64,000 nt of DNA from Bacteroidota bacterium (GCA_018267575.1 JAFDYF010000079.1:62001-126000), one strand, 5' to 3'. Positions 1 to 9,312 are shown, numbered from the stretch's first letter. Notes: a model not told the origin generated them from the sequence alone. Program-made: numbers and translations.

Positions 1-29
1 ATGGATACGATTCATTTTGCTTTCTATAA

Positions 30-977
30 CTAACAATCCGGTTCACCACAAGGCTCATCTTCTGTTTCCATCTCAAGCGTTGCATGATGGATATTGAGAT
101 GCTGTAAAACATGCTTTGCTTCATGTCGGATATGTTCCATTGAGTTCATGGGGGTATCTTTCGCTACAACAATATGGCCGGTGAGTGCATTTTCAGTGGT
201 ACTGATTGCCCAGATATGGATATGATGAAAGCCTCGCACCCCATCCACCTTAATAATCTCATTTTTCACCTGATCGATATGGATATCTTCGGGTACCCCA
301 TCCAGTGATAAACGAAGACTATCTTTCAACAATCGCCAAGTACTGAACAAAATTAATGCGGCGACTATCAAGCTCAACAATGCATCTAGCCAATACAAAT
401 GGGTGTAGAAAATAATAATTCCGCCCACTACCAGTCCAGCGGATACAATGGCATCGGCCATTAAATGGATAAAAGCACTTTTCACATTCAGGTCACTATC
501 CTTACTACGGAAAAAAAGCAATGCGGTAATGGTATTGATCAAGATCCCAATGCCAGCTACGATCGAAATGGTTTTACCTGGCAAAGGTTCAGGGGAAAAT
601 AATTTATGCACGGCTTCATAACCAATCGCCCCAATGGAAATGAGCAGGATGGCGGCATTAAACAACGCTACCAGTATGGTCGTTTTTTTGTACCCATAAG
701 TATATTTGTCGTTAGCCTTTACCTTGAGCAGGCGCAGTGCTATCAACGACATGGAAAGACTTGCCACATCGGCCAGGTTATGACCTGCATCTGACAGCAA
801 GGATAAAGAACCGATTGACAAACCAACAATCGCCTCAATAACCACAAATAGGAAGTTCAGGATAATACCAATAATAAATGCCTGGTTTACTTGTTTAACA
901 TCAACGGTGTGATGATGGTGACCGTGATGGCTATGACCATGGTTATGGTCGTGCTGATGACTATGCGCATGCTCCAT
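30..977 (-). CDS. Cation diffusion facilitator (CDF) metal efflux transporter
   Basis: A 315-residue inner-membrane protein of the CDF/ZnT (CzcD, ZitB) family, which exports divalent metals, usually zinc, in exchange for protons. The first 23 residues are extremely histidine-rich (HSHQHDHNHGH type) and probably form a cytosolic metal-binding tail. Membrane segments follow from about residue 33. The metal site is visible as D63/H66/D70 in TM2 (DAGHNLAD) and H171/D175 in TM5 (HLMAD), the HxxxD form that favours zinc. A ferredoxin-like cytosolic domain lies from about residue 220 and the protein ends in CGEPDC. Length is normal for the family. No regulator gene is adjacent; it is transcribed away from a convergent region at the window edge. 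Confidence 0.95.
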   Translation of the reverse strand: MEHAHSHQHDHNHGHSHHGHHHHTVDVKQVNQAFIIGIILNFLFVVIEAIVGLSIGSLSLLSDAGHNLADVASLSMSLIALRLLKVKANDKYTYGYKKTTILVALFNAAILLISIGAIGYEAVHKLFSPEPLPGKTISIVAGIGILINTITALLFFRSKDSDLNVKSAFIHLMADAIVSAGLVVGGIIIFYTHLYWLDALLSLIVAALILFSTWRLLKDSLRLSLDGVPEDIHIDQVKNEIIKVDGVRGFHHIHIWAISTTENALTGHIVVAKDTPMNSMEHIRHEAKHVLQHLNIHHATLEMETEDEPCGEPDC

Positions 978-1055
978 AAAATATATTAACTGCGCAAAGA
1001 TACAAAGGGAAGACGCTCCTCTATTTGAATTGATTGCATCAGCGATGCAAAAAAA

Positions 1056-1715
1056 TTAGTATGCCTTTTTAAAGAAACCCAACAACCGATCTAAAATGTA
1101 TTTGCGTACAAAGGATTTTGCTTTGGGTTTATCTTCAATCCATTTGGCCAAACTGGGCGAAACAACATAATAGGTTTTGATAAACAACCTGCCAAGGATA
1201 GAAGGTGCCAATATATGATCTCGGATCAGGTAAAACTGTTTTACTTCCTGAGCGTGTTGTGAACCATAAACAGCCGTAGCTATAAAACAACCCTTTTTAT
1301 CGCTCAATCGGGTTATCCCATATTTTTTTTCAACCACAGAAATTGAATTGATAATCACCCGCATGGCAGACTGTCGGTGAAGGCTCATAATCCTACCCGA
1401 AATCTGAACCAGATCGTCCTTTTCAAGATTGGCATCTTTCACCGCCCATGCCAGATCCTCTGAATAAGCAAAAACAAAAAAATGCCGACTGATCAGCTTC
1501 CGCAATGGCTGATCAATATCCCCCTTATCATTGTATGTGACGATAATTTCATTTTTTTTCGGGTCTATCTCGTTAACTACACCCGATACGGATATGGTCT
1601 TATCCACATATTCCTTCTCCTTCTTTAACAGTGCTTCATTCAGAACGGTATCTTTCCCCGCTTGCCTCACCTCCCTGTACAGTTCAAAATAAGGCGCCAA
1701 TTCAACCAGGTTCAT
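1056..1715 (-). CDS. OB-fold-like protein with CFI-box C-terminal domain
   Basis: A 219-residue protein with two parts. Residues about 30-130 look like an OB-fold (tRNA_anti-like) strand-rich domain (ISVSGVV, DLVQISGRI). The C-terminal part from about residue 142 starts with GCFIATAVYGS, the signature of the CFI-box-CTERM domain: a Cys-Phe-Ile-Ala-Thr-Ala box followed by a helical region with LxxFRD-like and SPxLAxW-like elements (here FYLIRDHIL and SPSLAKWI). The function of this domain is unknown. No signal peptide is visible. It stands alone between the CDF transporter and the ATP-grasp-like gene, all on the minus strand, with about 90 bases of spacing on each side. Confidence 0.75.
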   Translation of the reverse strand: MNLVELAPYFELYREVRQAGKDTVLNEALLKKEKEYVDKTISVSGVVNEIDPKKNEIIVTYNDKGDIDQPLRKLISRHFFVFAYSEDLAWAVKDANLEKDDLVQISGRIMSLHRQSAMRVIINSISVVEKKYGITRLSDKKGCFIATAVYGSQHAQEVKQFYLIRDHILAPSILGRLFIKTYYVVSPSLAKWIEDKPKAKSFVRKYILDRLLGFFKKAY

Positions 1716-1808
1716 ACTAAAAATTTTGCAATATTACCATAATTGTTGTGTACTGGCAATGGAAATTTATTAGCAAACTACCATTGATTGTGCAAAAATA
1801 GGTTTCGT

Positions 1809-3008
1809 CTATTTCTCGAAATAACAAACACTTCCGCCTACCCAAGTTTTATCTTTATTATACCTCACCCCAATCATTTTCCCTTTGCTCAACCTTGAAA
1901 GATTGATAGCTAGTTTAGGTCTGGCCTCCCCATTCTTCCAAAAATACATCATCCGCACTTCAACCTTAGCAGGCAGATCAGGAGTAATAATCACATCAGC
2001 ATACTTAACTTTCTTTTGCAAGATCCAATTCTCAGGGTCGCTGATTGTTTCAAGATCCTTCGGTTTAAGATCAATGACCACCCCTTGCCCCGCAAAAGAA
2101 AACAAGGGTTTCAACACATAGTTTTCCAAGTCAGCGGGAATTTGCTTGATCTCGTTCAAAAAATAAGTAGTCGGCACAAAAGGATGATGGATAAAGGGCA
2201 GCGTGTATTTGCTAATCCGATAAAACCAGTTAGGATGTGATACCCATTCCACATCCAGATCCTGACGGATATCCACAAAACTGCCAAGCGTTTCTTTTTG
2301 TGCATACAAGTCATCGAAAATAATCCGGTTGTAAATCCTTTTCACCTCCGTTTTATGACCCGTTTTTTCGTTTATATAAAACAATTTCCGGCCTTCCTGT
2401 ATCAGTTCGGTTATACATACAGGTTGTATGCCAAGATAGTCCTGTGTACAATAAAAATCAATTCTGGTTTTTTGCAAATGGGGCTTTATCTCGAGCAGGA
2501 TTACATTTTCAGGGTTTTCCTTGCCAACAATCACCGACCGCAAATCGTCCAGATAAGATTCACGATTATACCCGTTCAGGTACTGAGAATAGTTATCGGG
2601 GATATCAAAATATTTTCGGAGCATATCGGGATAATAGACCTGAAAACCAAAAAGCGTGGGAAATCCTTGCATTTCGATCAGTTGGGGTTCCAATTCCCCA
2701 TCCTCATTCAAGCAGACAGCAAAATCCAACGCAATAAAGTGTGCATGACTGTTTTCGTTCGGCACAAAATCATTTTTGGGGATGGCCCTTTCCGTCAATG
2801 TTTTAAAACCGGGATCCGTGATGAGGTCAATAATATTTTCACAGGCTTCAACTATTTTCTCCCCAAAATCCTTTGGGATGAATTCTGGTGTTTCAGCAAC
2901 ACGAAACTCAATAGCACCAGGATGCAGATGGTTGAGGTCTTGTAAAAAAGCCTCGAACTGCTGCTCAGTGAATGCCTCATTAAATGCTTTGCGCAAAGAT
3001 GGTACCAT
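1809..3008 (-). CDS. Uncharacterised protein, possible ATP-grasp-like ligase
   Basis: A 399-residue soluble protein without signal peptide. I do not recognise a named family with certainty. Segments such as PQLIEMQGFPTLFG, YNRIIFDD, YVLKPLFSFAGQGV and EVRMMYFW have the order and texture of an ATP-grasp fold (acidic metal ligands, a lysine before a Gly-rich loop, a late E-x-R). It therefore may activate a carboxylate with ATP to form an amide or peptide-like bond; this is inference. It is divergently transcribed from a class I glutamine amidotransferase domain gene with 163 bases between the predicted starts, suggesting a shared control region and a joint role. An alternative is a non-enzymatic conserved Bacteroidota protein. 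Confidence 0.6.
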   Translation of the reverse strand: MVPSLRKAFNEAFTEQQFEAFLQDLNHLHPGAIEFRVAETPEFIPKDFGEKIVEACENIIDLITDPGFKTLTERAIPKNDFVPNENSHAHFIALDFAVCLNEDGELEPQLIEMQGFPTLFGFQVYYPDMLRKYFDIPDNYSQYLNGYNRESYLDDLRSVIVGKENPENVILLEIKPHLQKTRIDFYCTQDYLGIQPVCITELIQEGRKLFYINEKTGHKTEVKRIYNRIIFDDLYAQKETLGSFVDIRQDLDVEWVSHPNWFYRISKYTLPFIHHPFVPTTYFLNEIKQIPADLENYVLKPLFSFAGQGVVIDLKPKDLETISDPENWILQKKVKYADVIITPDLPAKVEVRMMYFWKNGEARPKLAINLSRLSKGKMIGVRYNKDKTWVGGSVCYFEK

Positions 3009-3171
3009 ATAAAAAGTTTGCAGTTGAAGTTATGAAGAAATGCATTCAATAAATCAGTGTCGGGTACAGTGCCTCCAAGTTCATCAAATAGTATACCCAG
3101 TTTACCCAATCCAAATCATAGCCATCTCCAAAAAGAGTCAGAATAATTATAGAATTATTAAATTTGCAGTT

Positions 3172-4005
3172 ATGTTCGGTCAAAAAAAAGTTCGTGTAGC
3201 CATACTGGATATGAATGAAGGGCATCCCAACCAGGGCATGCGTTGCCTGCGAGAAATCCTTTCTGAATTTGGTGAAAAAAATAATCTTACTATTGAATTG
3301 GATGAGTTTGAGGTAAGATTGGCCAAGCAGATCCCCGACTTGAGCTACGATATTTATATTTCCAGCGGAGGCCCGGGAAGCCCCTTGGAAAGCGAAGGCT
3401 GCGAATGGGAACAACTCTATTTTGACTGGCTCAACAAAATTGAACAATACAACAACCATAGCCTGAGCGAACCCAAAAAATATGTCTTTCTCATCTGCCA
3501 TTCATACCAATTGGTATGTAGACATTATAAGCTTGCCCATGTGATCAAAAGAAAATCGACGGCTTTTGGCGTATTTCCCATGCACTTAGTAAAAGACGGA
3601 AAAAATGAGCCTGTATTCAATGGTCTACAAGATCCTTTTTATTCGGTGGACAGTAGGGATTTTCAGGTAGTGCAACCGAACCATCAACAGTTGCATAAGA
3701 TGGGGGCAAAAATCCTTTGCATTGAAAAAGACCGGCCTCATGTTCCTTTGGAAAGGGCCATCATGGCCATACGCCTTAATAAATACATTATTGGAACACA
3801 GTTCCACCCGGAAGCGGATGCAGTGGGCATGACCATGTATCTGCAGCGGGAAGACAAAAAAAAGACCGTGATCGAAGGTTATGGAGAGGCAAAATGGAAA
3901 AACATGATCGAGCATCTCAATGACCCCGATAAAATTCGTTGGACCTATGCCCATATCCTGCCCAATTTCCTGGGCCAGTCCATCGGGCAATTACAGGAAG
4001 CCTGA
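3172..4005 (+). CDS. Class I glutamine amidotransferase domain protein (GuaA-type)
   Basis: A 277-residue stand-alone glutamine amidotransferase. The catalytic triad is visible: nucleophile C109 in FLICHSYQL, and H212/E214 in GTQFHPEAD; the oxyanion loop is SSGGPGSP. It should hydrolyse glutamine and hand ammonia to a partner. The start at the ATG of MFGQKKVRV is chosen because the reading frame upstream to 3040 has unlikely composition and overlaps the divergent promoter region. Its partner is unknown; the divergent ATP-grasp-like gene is the obvious candidate. It resembles the amidotransferase part of GMP synthase but has no synthetase domain. The C-terminal 60 residues (KWKNMIEHLND...) are extra to the minimal domain. 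Confidence 0.85.
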   Translation: MFGQKKVRVAILDMNEGHPNQGMRCLREILSEFGEKNNLTIELDEFEVRLAKQIPDLSYDIYISSGGPGSPLESEGCEWEQLYFDWLNKIEQYNNHSLSEPKKYVFLICHSYQLVCRHYKLAHVIKRKSTAFGVFPMHLVKDGKNEPVFNGLQDPFYSVDSRDFQVVQPNHQQLHKMGAKILCIEKDRPHVPLERAIMAIRLNKYIIGTQFHPEADAVGMTMYLQREDKKKTVIEGYGEAKWKNMIEHLNDPDKIRWTYAHILPNFLGQSIGQLQEA

Positions 4006-4061
4006 GTTTTTTCGTTAATTAAATTTGAGGGAATAGCTCTTCTCGCCACACTATAAATTCA

Positions 4062-4442
4062 TCAAGAATTCAGATCCACCATATCATAAAACTCTGCCTT
4101 AAAACTATCCCCAATGGGAATAATCTTTTTCCCTACATAAATCTCGTTGCGCACGATAGAATCGATATGACTGATGGACACGATATAGGATCGGTGCACC
4201 CGCATAAATTCGTCTGATGGTAGTTTGGAGGAAAAAGATTTCAGGTTATTGAGCGTAAGCAAAGGATCGCTTTTGCCCTTGATATAAATTTGGGTGTAGT
4301 CCTTTAGCCCTTCACAAAAAAGAATATCATCAAACCGCAGTTTGATGATCTTATATTCGGACTTGATAAAAATAAATTTCTTGCTCTTTGCATGTTTTGT
4401 TGCGCTACGCATAGAATTGGTTTTTGGTGACCCTACATGCAT
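4062..4442 (-). CDS. LytTR-type DNA-binding protein
   Basis: A 126-residue protein made almost entirely of a LytTR DNA-binding domain (about residues 28-122): DILFCEGLKDYTQIYI, then the characteristic MRVHRSYIVSISHID and KIIPIGDSFK. There is no receiver domain in front, so it is not a complete AlgR/AgrA-type response regulator. The start is uncertain; a second in-frame Met at residue 11 would give a start at 4412. It begins 9 bases after the stop of the upstream beta-barrel gene on the same strand and is likely co-transcribed with it and the DUF4270 gene. Confidence 0.8.
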   Translation of the reverse strand: MHVGSPKTNSMRSATKHAKSKKFIFIKSEYKIIKLRFDDILFCEGLKDYTQIYIKGKSDPLLTLNNLKSFSSKLPSDEFMRVHRSYIVSISHIDSIVRNEIYVGKKIIPIGDSFKAEFYDMVDLNS

Positions 4443-4451
4443 AAAAGAGTT

Positions 4452-5741
4452 TTAGAAGAATTTCCGGCCCTTGGTAAGCAAAAAGTCCCGATACGATATA
4501 GCTATGGTAAAATTGGCATATTTTTCTTCAACCAGTTGCAAACTGGGCAATCCCCTTACCCCATACTGCAAAGAGATGGAATAGGAAAGTGCGTTTCTTT
4601 TGGAGTTGACGCCCATGCCAATAGAGCCACCTATATCCCTAATCTGATGACCATAAACATTCAGGTAGGAATTACTGTAATAAAAACCAGCCTGATAATA
4701 TCGGAGCTCAATAAGCGAATTGTACATACTTTTTTTCTTTGAGAACTCGAAACCAGCAGAAAGACGGTTGCTGTTCTCAACATGGTAGTTCATAAAATCG
4801 GAAGAACCTAGGAAAGAGTTGTAATAAACCCCGTTTTTCGTAGAAGCCCATTCTTGATATTTATAATCGGAGAGGAAGGTGTACCGCTTATTATAAGTAA
4901 GGGAGATACCTGCACCAAAAGAATTAGGCAACGTAAAGGTCCTGATAGGGATCGGGTTGTTCATGTAGTTCAGAACCGAAGAATCTGCCCCATATACCAC
5001 TTGGGAGATATCCGCATTCAAGTTCGATTTATTTGCAAAAGTGGCACCAATGGAATAATCAAATTTTTTGCCGATGCTTCCAAACAGTTGGATGCCATAA
5101 TCCAAATAGAAGTTAGAGAGTGCTACATTATTGTTTGTAGATACAATCTCATTATGATTGGCATCCTGCAACACAATTTTTTGACTGAGGGAGCCAAACA
5201 AATAGGAGGCATTTACTCCTATTGACAAATGTTTGAAGAATTCATATGAATTCGCCCAGTACACTTTATTGATACCGCCCGACCCTTTATAAAAAGAGTT
5301 GGCCACCAGCCCCCCGTTCACCCCAGTTGCCGTGAGTGGGCTGCTGAACTCATAGTTTTGGGAACTATAAGGCAATATACCAATGCTAGCGCCCCAATTT
5401 TTTGCAGGCTTTACCCCCAGCACGACTTTTGTAAACGTGATATCAAAAGATTGATTATTGCTAGCATCCACCGTTGAGCCTGAATAATTGACAAATTTGG
5501 CACGCCCACCTATTTCCCCCACTAAAAAGCTATTATCGAGCCCGCTGAAAGAAGCTGGGTTATTATTGATCAGGTACCTGCCCGACCGATAGGCAATCCC
5601 GGTATTGGCAAGCCCAGATGTTCTGTTGAAATAACTATCTTCAATATCCCCAATACCAAATATGGAATAAGGCGAATTATTCGTTTGAGCTTTCAACTGA
5701 ACAAAAGAAACCGATAATAAAAGTATAGCTAAATATTTCAT
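4452..5741 (-). CDS. Outer-membrane beta-barrel protein (FadL/OmpP1-like)
   Basis: A 429-residue exported protein with a cleavable signal peptide (MKYLAILLLSVSFVQLKAQ). The remainder is strand-rich with alternating hydrophobic residues, a conserved-looking N-terminal plug-like stretch (NSPYSIFGIGDIED, NPASFSGLDN) and a final strand ending in LLTKGRKFF. This pattern fits a FadL/OmpP1-like or related Bacteroidota barrel. No specific cargo can be inferred. It follows the DUF4270 lipoprotein gene by 28 bases on the same strand and precedes LytTR, forming a three-gene unit. Confidence 0.7.
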   Translation of the reverse strand: MKYLAILLLSVSFVQLKAQTNNSPYSIFGIGDIEDSYFNRTSGLANTGIAYRSGRYLINNNPASFSGLDNSFLVGEIGGRAKFVNYSGSTVDASNNQSFDITFTKVVLGVKPAKNWGASIGILPYSSQNYEFSSPLTATGVNGGLVANSFYKGSGGINKVYWANSYEFFKHLSIGVNASYLFGSLSQKIVLQDANHNEIVSTNNNVALSNFYLDYGIQLFGSIGKKFDYSIGATFANKSNLNADISQVVYGADSSVLNYMNNPIPIRTFTLPNSFGAGISLTYNKRYTFLSDYKYQEWASTKNGVYYNSFLGSSDFMNYHVENSNRLSAGFEFSKKKSMYNSLIELRYYQAGFYYSNSYLNVYGHQIRDIGGSIGMGVNSKRNALSYSISLQYGVRGLPSLQLVEEKYANFTIAISYRDFLLTKGRKFF

Positions 5742-5769
5742 CTAATAATTTATTGCCTTCTTCATTTAA

Positions 5770-7185
5770 TTATTGCGGAAGGGAAACATAAAAAAGTTTA
5801 ACACTGATATTGTAAATTTTATTGGTGGCATCCCCGAAAACAGCTTTATTGAAAGTACTGTAACTGGCAGGTGCCGGCAAGCCAATCATGAGCCCATTAT
5901 AATTTACCCCGCCAATGGATAACTGTTGTTTTACAAAATTGGTAATATCGAATGTGTATTGGGTATTTGCTGCTCCACTAAAGTCGTAGTACAAATTACC
6001 GTATTGAACAGACCCATTGCTAATAATTGGGCTTCCCAATTGATTGTTCTGATCGGTATAGTAGAGTTCCAATTGTGGGGGCAAATTGGTGAGCAGGTTG
6101 AATGTACCCATAACCGGTTTCATTATCAACTGTGCCTTCACTACCTGAAGATAACCTGGAAGCGCCGTGATACTGGCAAGTGATGGAAGCCTAATTTTTC
6201 CAAGAATACCTGTGCCCGGCTGAACATAACAAGCATTGTTCATATTCGATGAGGGCACTTCAGCAGATATAATGTTGTTGGTCCTAACGGCTTGGGCCTG
6301 ATCCAATGCTCCCAATACTGTACCGGATCTATTGGCGACAATACGGTTAAACTGGTTCGCCTTATTATTAAACCTGAAATCAACAAATTTATAAGTGGCA
6401 TAAGCACCGGGTTGATGATAAAACATGCGCATGGTTACCGTATCCTTAAACCCATACATCACACCTGAATGACCGGCAGTGGTATCGGGATATACGGTAA
6501 GTCCCCTGAAATAGGAAAGAAAAGAGTTGAGTGTGGTAATGGTGTCTGAATTGCCATAAATCATATTCATCAAATGCTGCCCCAAAGTATCGGGCAGTAC
6601 TATCTTGACCGTATCGCCTGAAGTCACGCTCTGACTGGTCATACCGCGGGTTGGGAAGATGGTCACATCTGTGAACCCCAAGGGTTTAGGGTTATATGGA
6701 AAACTGGAATTGTTATAAAAGGTAACTTGGTTCGTGTTCAGAGGTAGCTGTATCAGATCGTTTAGTTGACTCACATAATAGCGTTGCGACAAGGTGGTAT
6801 CCCCATAATATGATTTATTTATCCTCATCATCAGCACCAACGAGTCATAGACCGACAGAATATCAATGCCCGCTGTACCCGTGGGTGTACCAAGCTGAAA
6901 AAAGGAGCTGGCAGTAACGGAGCCCATAATATTGTCATGGTAATGCCCCAAAAGCATGGTACCCGTAGAGGCTGTGGCAAAGGAGTCGCGCAGTACAGTA
7001 GACAATTGTACCGAAAGGGTATCCACTTCCACAATATTACTATTATTGCTGTGGCTATTGTTCACTAGTGATGTTCCAAAATTGATAACGGGCTTTTGGC
7101 AGGCTGCCAAAACCATCATAGCCATCAGGGGGAACAAAACAATAAGCAGGTATGGTTTCAATACATTTTTCTCAGTAGTTCGCAT
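5770..7185 (-). CDS. DUF4270 family lipoprotein
   Basis: A 471-residue secreted lipoprotein recognised as DUF4270 by its overall pattern: after the lipobox a VEVDTLSVQLSTVLRDS segment, then repeated SVYDSLVLMM and TNIISAEV-like beta segments, common in Bacteroidota and of unknown function. I chose the internal Met at 7185 because it gives a proper lipoprotein signal (basic n-region, hydrophobic core, lipobox LAAC). The longer frame starting at 7338 would contain the best promoter-like element (7308-7315). It is followed by the beta-barrel gene and faces the Kelch/DUF4907 pair across the intergenic region. Confidence 0.85.
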   Translation of the reverse strand: MRTTEKNVLKPYLLIVLFPLMAMMVLAACQKPVINFGTSLVNNSHSNNSNIVEVDTLSVQLSTVLRDSFATASTGTMLLGHYHDNIMGSVTASSFFQLGTPTGTAGIDILSVYDSLVLMMRINKSYYGDTTLSQRYYVSQLNDLIQLPLNTNQVTFYNNSSFPYNPKPLGFTDVTIFPTRGMTSQSVTSGDTVKIVLPDTLGQHLMNMIYGNSDTITTLNSFLSYFRGLTVYPDTTAGHSGVMYGFKDTVTMRMFYHQPGAYATYKFVDFRFNNKANQFNRIVANRSGTVLGALDQAQAVRTNNIISAEVPSSNMNNACYVQPGTGILGKIRLPSLASITALPGYLQVVKAQLIMKPVMGTFNLLTNLPPQLELYYTDQNNQLGSPIISNGSVQYGNLYYDFSGAANTQYTFDITNFVKQQLSIGGVNYNGLMIGLPAPASYSTFNKAVFGDATNKIYNISVKLFYVSLPQ

Positions 7186-7307
7186 TGTACTCAAAATGGC
7201 TTGTTTCGATGTTTGGTAAAGCGGCCCTTTCTTAATAAGCGATGCAATAATAAGCGGCTCAACTGTTACTATTTTGTTAGTATGTATTAATAAACAGAAT
7301 AAAGCGA

Positions 7308-7315
7308 CAAATATA
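7308..7315 (-). promoter_or_regulatory. Candidate -7 element for the DUF4270 operon
   Basis: On the minus strand this reads TATATTTG, a perfect match to the Bacteroidota -7 consensus TAnnTTTG. No convincing TTTG is at the expected upstream distance. It would give a leader of roughly 115 bases before the chosen start at 7185. Confidence 0.4.
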
Positions 7316-7478
7316 TAACATTTATCTACTAAACCCATTTCGGGTTTTGAGAATTAACAATGTTGTTTGTCCAGAAAAGTCTTCGAAAGTATATTGCGCA
7401 GAAAAAACAGAAAGTGAATGTTGTTCGGAAAATCCTCTATATTTGCAACTCGTTTTTTTTATCTATTAAAAAATGGTG

Positions 7479-7511
7479 TTTGTAGATTAATATCTGTCTA
7501 AAATACATTTT
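7479..7511 (+). promoter_or_regulatory. Candidate Bacteroidota-type promoter for the Kelch gene
   Basis: TTTG at 7479-7482, 21 bases, then TACATTTT at 7504-7511, which matches TAnnTTTG except at the last base. Transcription would begin near 7518, about 48 bases before the Kelch ATG. Confidence 0.45.
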
Positions 7512-7565
7512 AACGATTTTACTACACATCCATCAAATAATTTAGCGCAAAATATCAAAAAACTT

Positions 7566-8678
7566 ATGAAGCGTTTTCACACTCTTACTTTACCATTGTC
7601 CCTGGCATTGTTTGCAATTATTTTCTCCTCATGTACAACCTACATAAATCCCACACAGGATGGGAACTGGGTTTATATGGGAGATTTTGGAGGTACAGCC
7701 AGAACCAATGCCGCCTGTTTTGTAATCGGCAATAACGCCTATGTGAGCACAGGGGTGGATCTGCAGCACAATCGGTATAGCGACTTATGGGAGTTCAACC
7801 CAAGTGGCACCGGAACTTGGACACAACTGGTTACCAGCCCAATGGCACCAAGGAGTTCCGCTGTAGGGTTTGCACTCAATGGTATGGGGTATATTGGCAC
7901 TGGATATAATGGCTATTTTGGTATGAGCGATTTTTGGCAATTCAACCCCGGCACCAATTCATGGAGACAGGTTGCTAGCTTGGGAGACGCTATCAATGGG
8001 GCTAGAATAAGATATGATGCGGTAGCTTTTGGATTGGACAATGCAGTGGGTTCCCAATCTTATGCCTATGTAGGTACAGGGAACGATGGCCTTAATTATT
8101 TTAATGATTTTTGGAGGTTTACCCCACCAACTACCAGTTCCCCTAGCGATTCTGGTTCATGGAAACAAATTAGCAATATGCCTGGCTATAAAAGAACACA
8201 AGCAGTTGCTTTCACCTATAAAGGCCAGGGTTTTGTAGTAACCGGTCTTGGAACAGGTGGAACTCCCGTTGATGATTTTTTCAGTTTTAACCCTACCCAA
8301 CCCGATACCCTGCAGTGGTATCAACTTAGGCATATTAGCAATTATAGCCCATTTGCTTACGATGACGGCTGGGTAAACATTACTCGTTACCAAGGGGTTG
8401 GTTTTGTAATGACAGGGACTACCAGTGATGGTGGTGGCGACAGGGCATATGTCACTACCGGGTCAGCAGGTTCCATTACATGGTCATACAATTTTGCAGA
8501 TAGTTTATGGCAACAGAAAACCTCCTATGAGCGTGCTGCAAGATATGGCGCTATCGGTTTCAGCGTACAGAATAAGGGCTTTGTAGGATTGGGGTCAAGT
8601 GGTCCCAATTCTAGTGGTGCAACTTATTCAAATATCGACCAGTGGTTCCCTGACCAACCTTATAATCAACAAGACTAA
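7566..8678 (+). CDS. Kelch-repeat lipoprotein
   Basis: A 370-residue exported protein. The N-terminus is a lipoprotein signal with lipobox FSSC at about residue 22. The rest is a Kelch-type beta-propeller: repeats of the form R...AV.F...G.GYIGTG......DFW.F.P....W (for example GYIGTGYNGYFGMSDFWQF and AYVGTGNDGLNYFNDFWRF). It is probably attached to the outer membrane or cell surface and binds a protein or glycan ligand; no enzymatic residues are evident. Only one base separates it from the following DUF4907 gene, so the two are translated together. Confidence 0.88.
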   Translation: MKRFHTLTLPLSLALFAIIFSSCTTYINPTQDGNWVYMGDFGGTARTNAACFVIGNNAYVSTGVDLQHNRYSDLWEFNPSGTGTWTQLVTSPMAPRSSAVGFALNGMGYIGTGYNGYFGMSDFWQFNPGTNSWRQVASLGDAINGARIRYDAVAFGLDNAVGSQSYAYVGTGNDGLNYFNDFWRFTPPTTSSPSDSGSWKQISNMPGYKRTQAVAFTYKGQGFVVTGLGTGGTPVDDFFSFNPTQPDTLQWYQLRHISNYSPFAYDDGWVNITRYQGVGFVMTGTTSDGGGDRAYVTTGSAGSITWSYNFADSLWQQKTSYERAARYGAIGFSVQNKGFVGLGSSGPNSSGATYSNIDQWFPDQPYNQQD

Positions 8679-8679
8679 A

Positions 8680-9027
8680 ATGAAGAATAAGTTTTTAATT
8701 CCCGGGATACTGGTTGTCCTGGGAATTCTTTTTTTTACAATCTATTATCGCCAGCTAAAAAAAGAGCATGGCTATGCCTTGATCGAAATGAGAGCTATTC
8801 CCACTTTGAGCGGTGGTTGGGGCTACGAAGTGTTGGCCAATGGAAAACCCTATATCCATCAGGAATTTATTCCTGCGGTGCCCGGGCACTACGCTTTTAA
8901 AACCAAGGAGCATGCTTTGAAGGTAGCCAGTAAGGTGGTTGAAAAAATGAAACAAGGCCAGCAATTGCCTACCATCTCCATTGAAGAGCTTAGCCAAATG
9001 GGTGTACTTTCGGATACCTTGCCATAA
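8680..9027 (+). CDS. DUF4907 family small membrane-anchored protein
   Basis: A 115-residue protein with one N-terminal membrane segment (about residues 5-22) and a short periplasmic domain (GGWGYEVLANGKPYIHQEFIPAVPG), which I recognise as DUF4907. The start at 8680 is preferred to the frame-open position 8599, which lies inside the Kelch gene. The domain commonly sits beside Kelch and DUF4270 proteins in Bacteroidota; its role is unknown. Confidence 0.8.
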   Translation: MKNKFLIPGILVVLGILFFTIYYRQLKKEHGYALIEMRAIPTLSGGWGYEVLANGKPYIHQEFIPAVPGHYAFKTKEHALKVASKVVEKMKQGQQLPTISIEELSQMGVLSDTLP

Positions 9028-9312
9028 GATTTATTTAACTTCCACGATATAGTTGGTTTTTCGGTTCATATCCTGAACCTATCTGGTTCATGCTATATGA
9101 CCTTATGTTGATATAGCTTCCAAATACAGAAGTCCAACTTGCACCCGATTGACAAGTAAATAAGATTTGCTTAAGAAGCCATTTCCACTCACACATCATC
9201 TTATGAATTACGTGCCATCATTATTTATAATAGCACACCTGTTTGCCATCAGTTTTTAATAATAAATTTTATCTTATATCTGCAAAATCTTATCGAAAAC
9301 ATTATCAATAAA

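Larger units (their letters stand above)
7186..7565. other. Divergent intergenic region between DUF4270 and Kelch genes
   Basis: About 380 bases of AT-rich DNA with no supported gene. It contains one promoter-like element for each direction (annotated separately), consistent with divergent transcription. Confidence 0.6.

Noticed and set aside
2298..2945. Plus-strand 215-codon ORF opposite the ATP-grasp-like gene
   Set aside because: It lies entirely within a convincing minus-strand gene, and its composition is poor, so it is a shadow.
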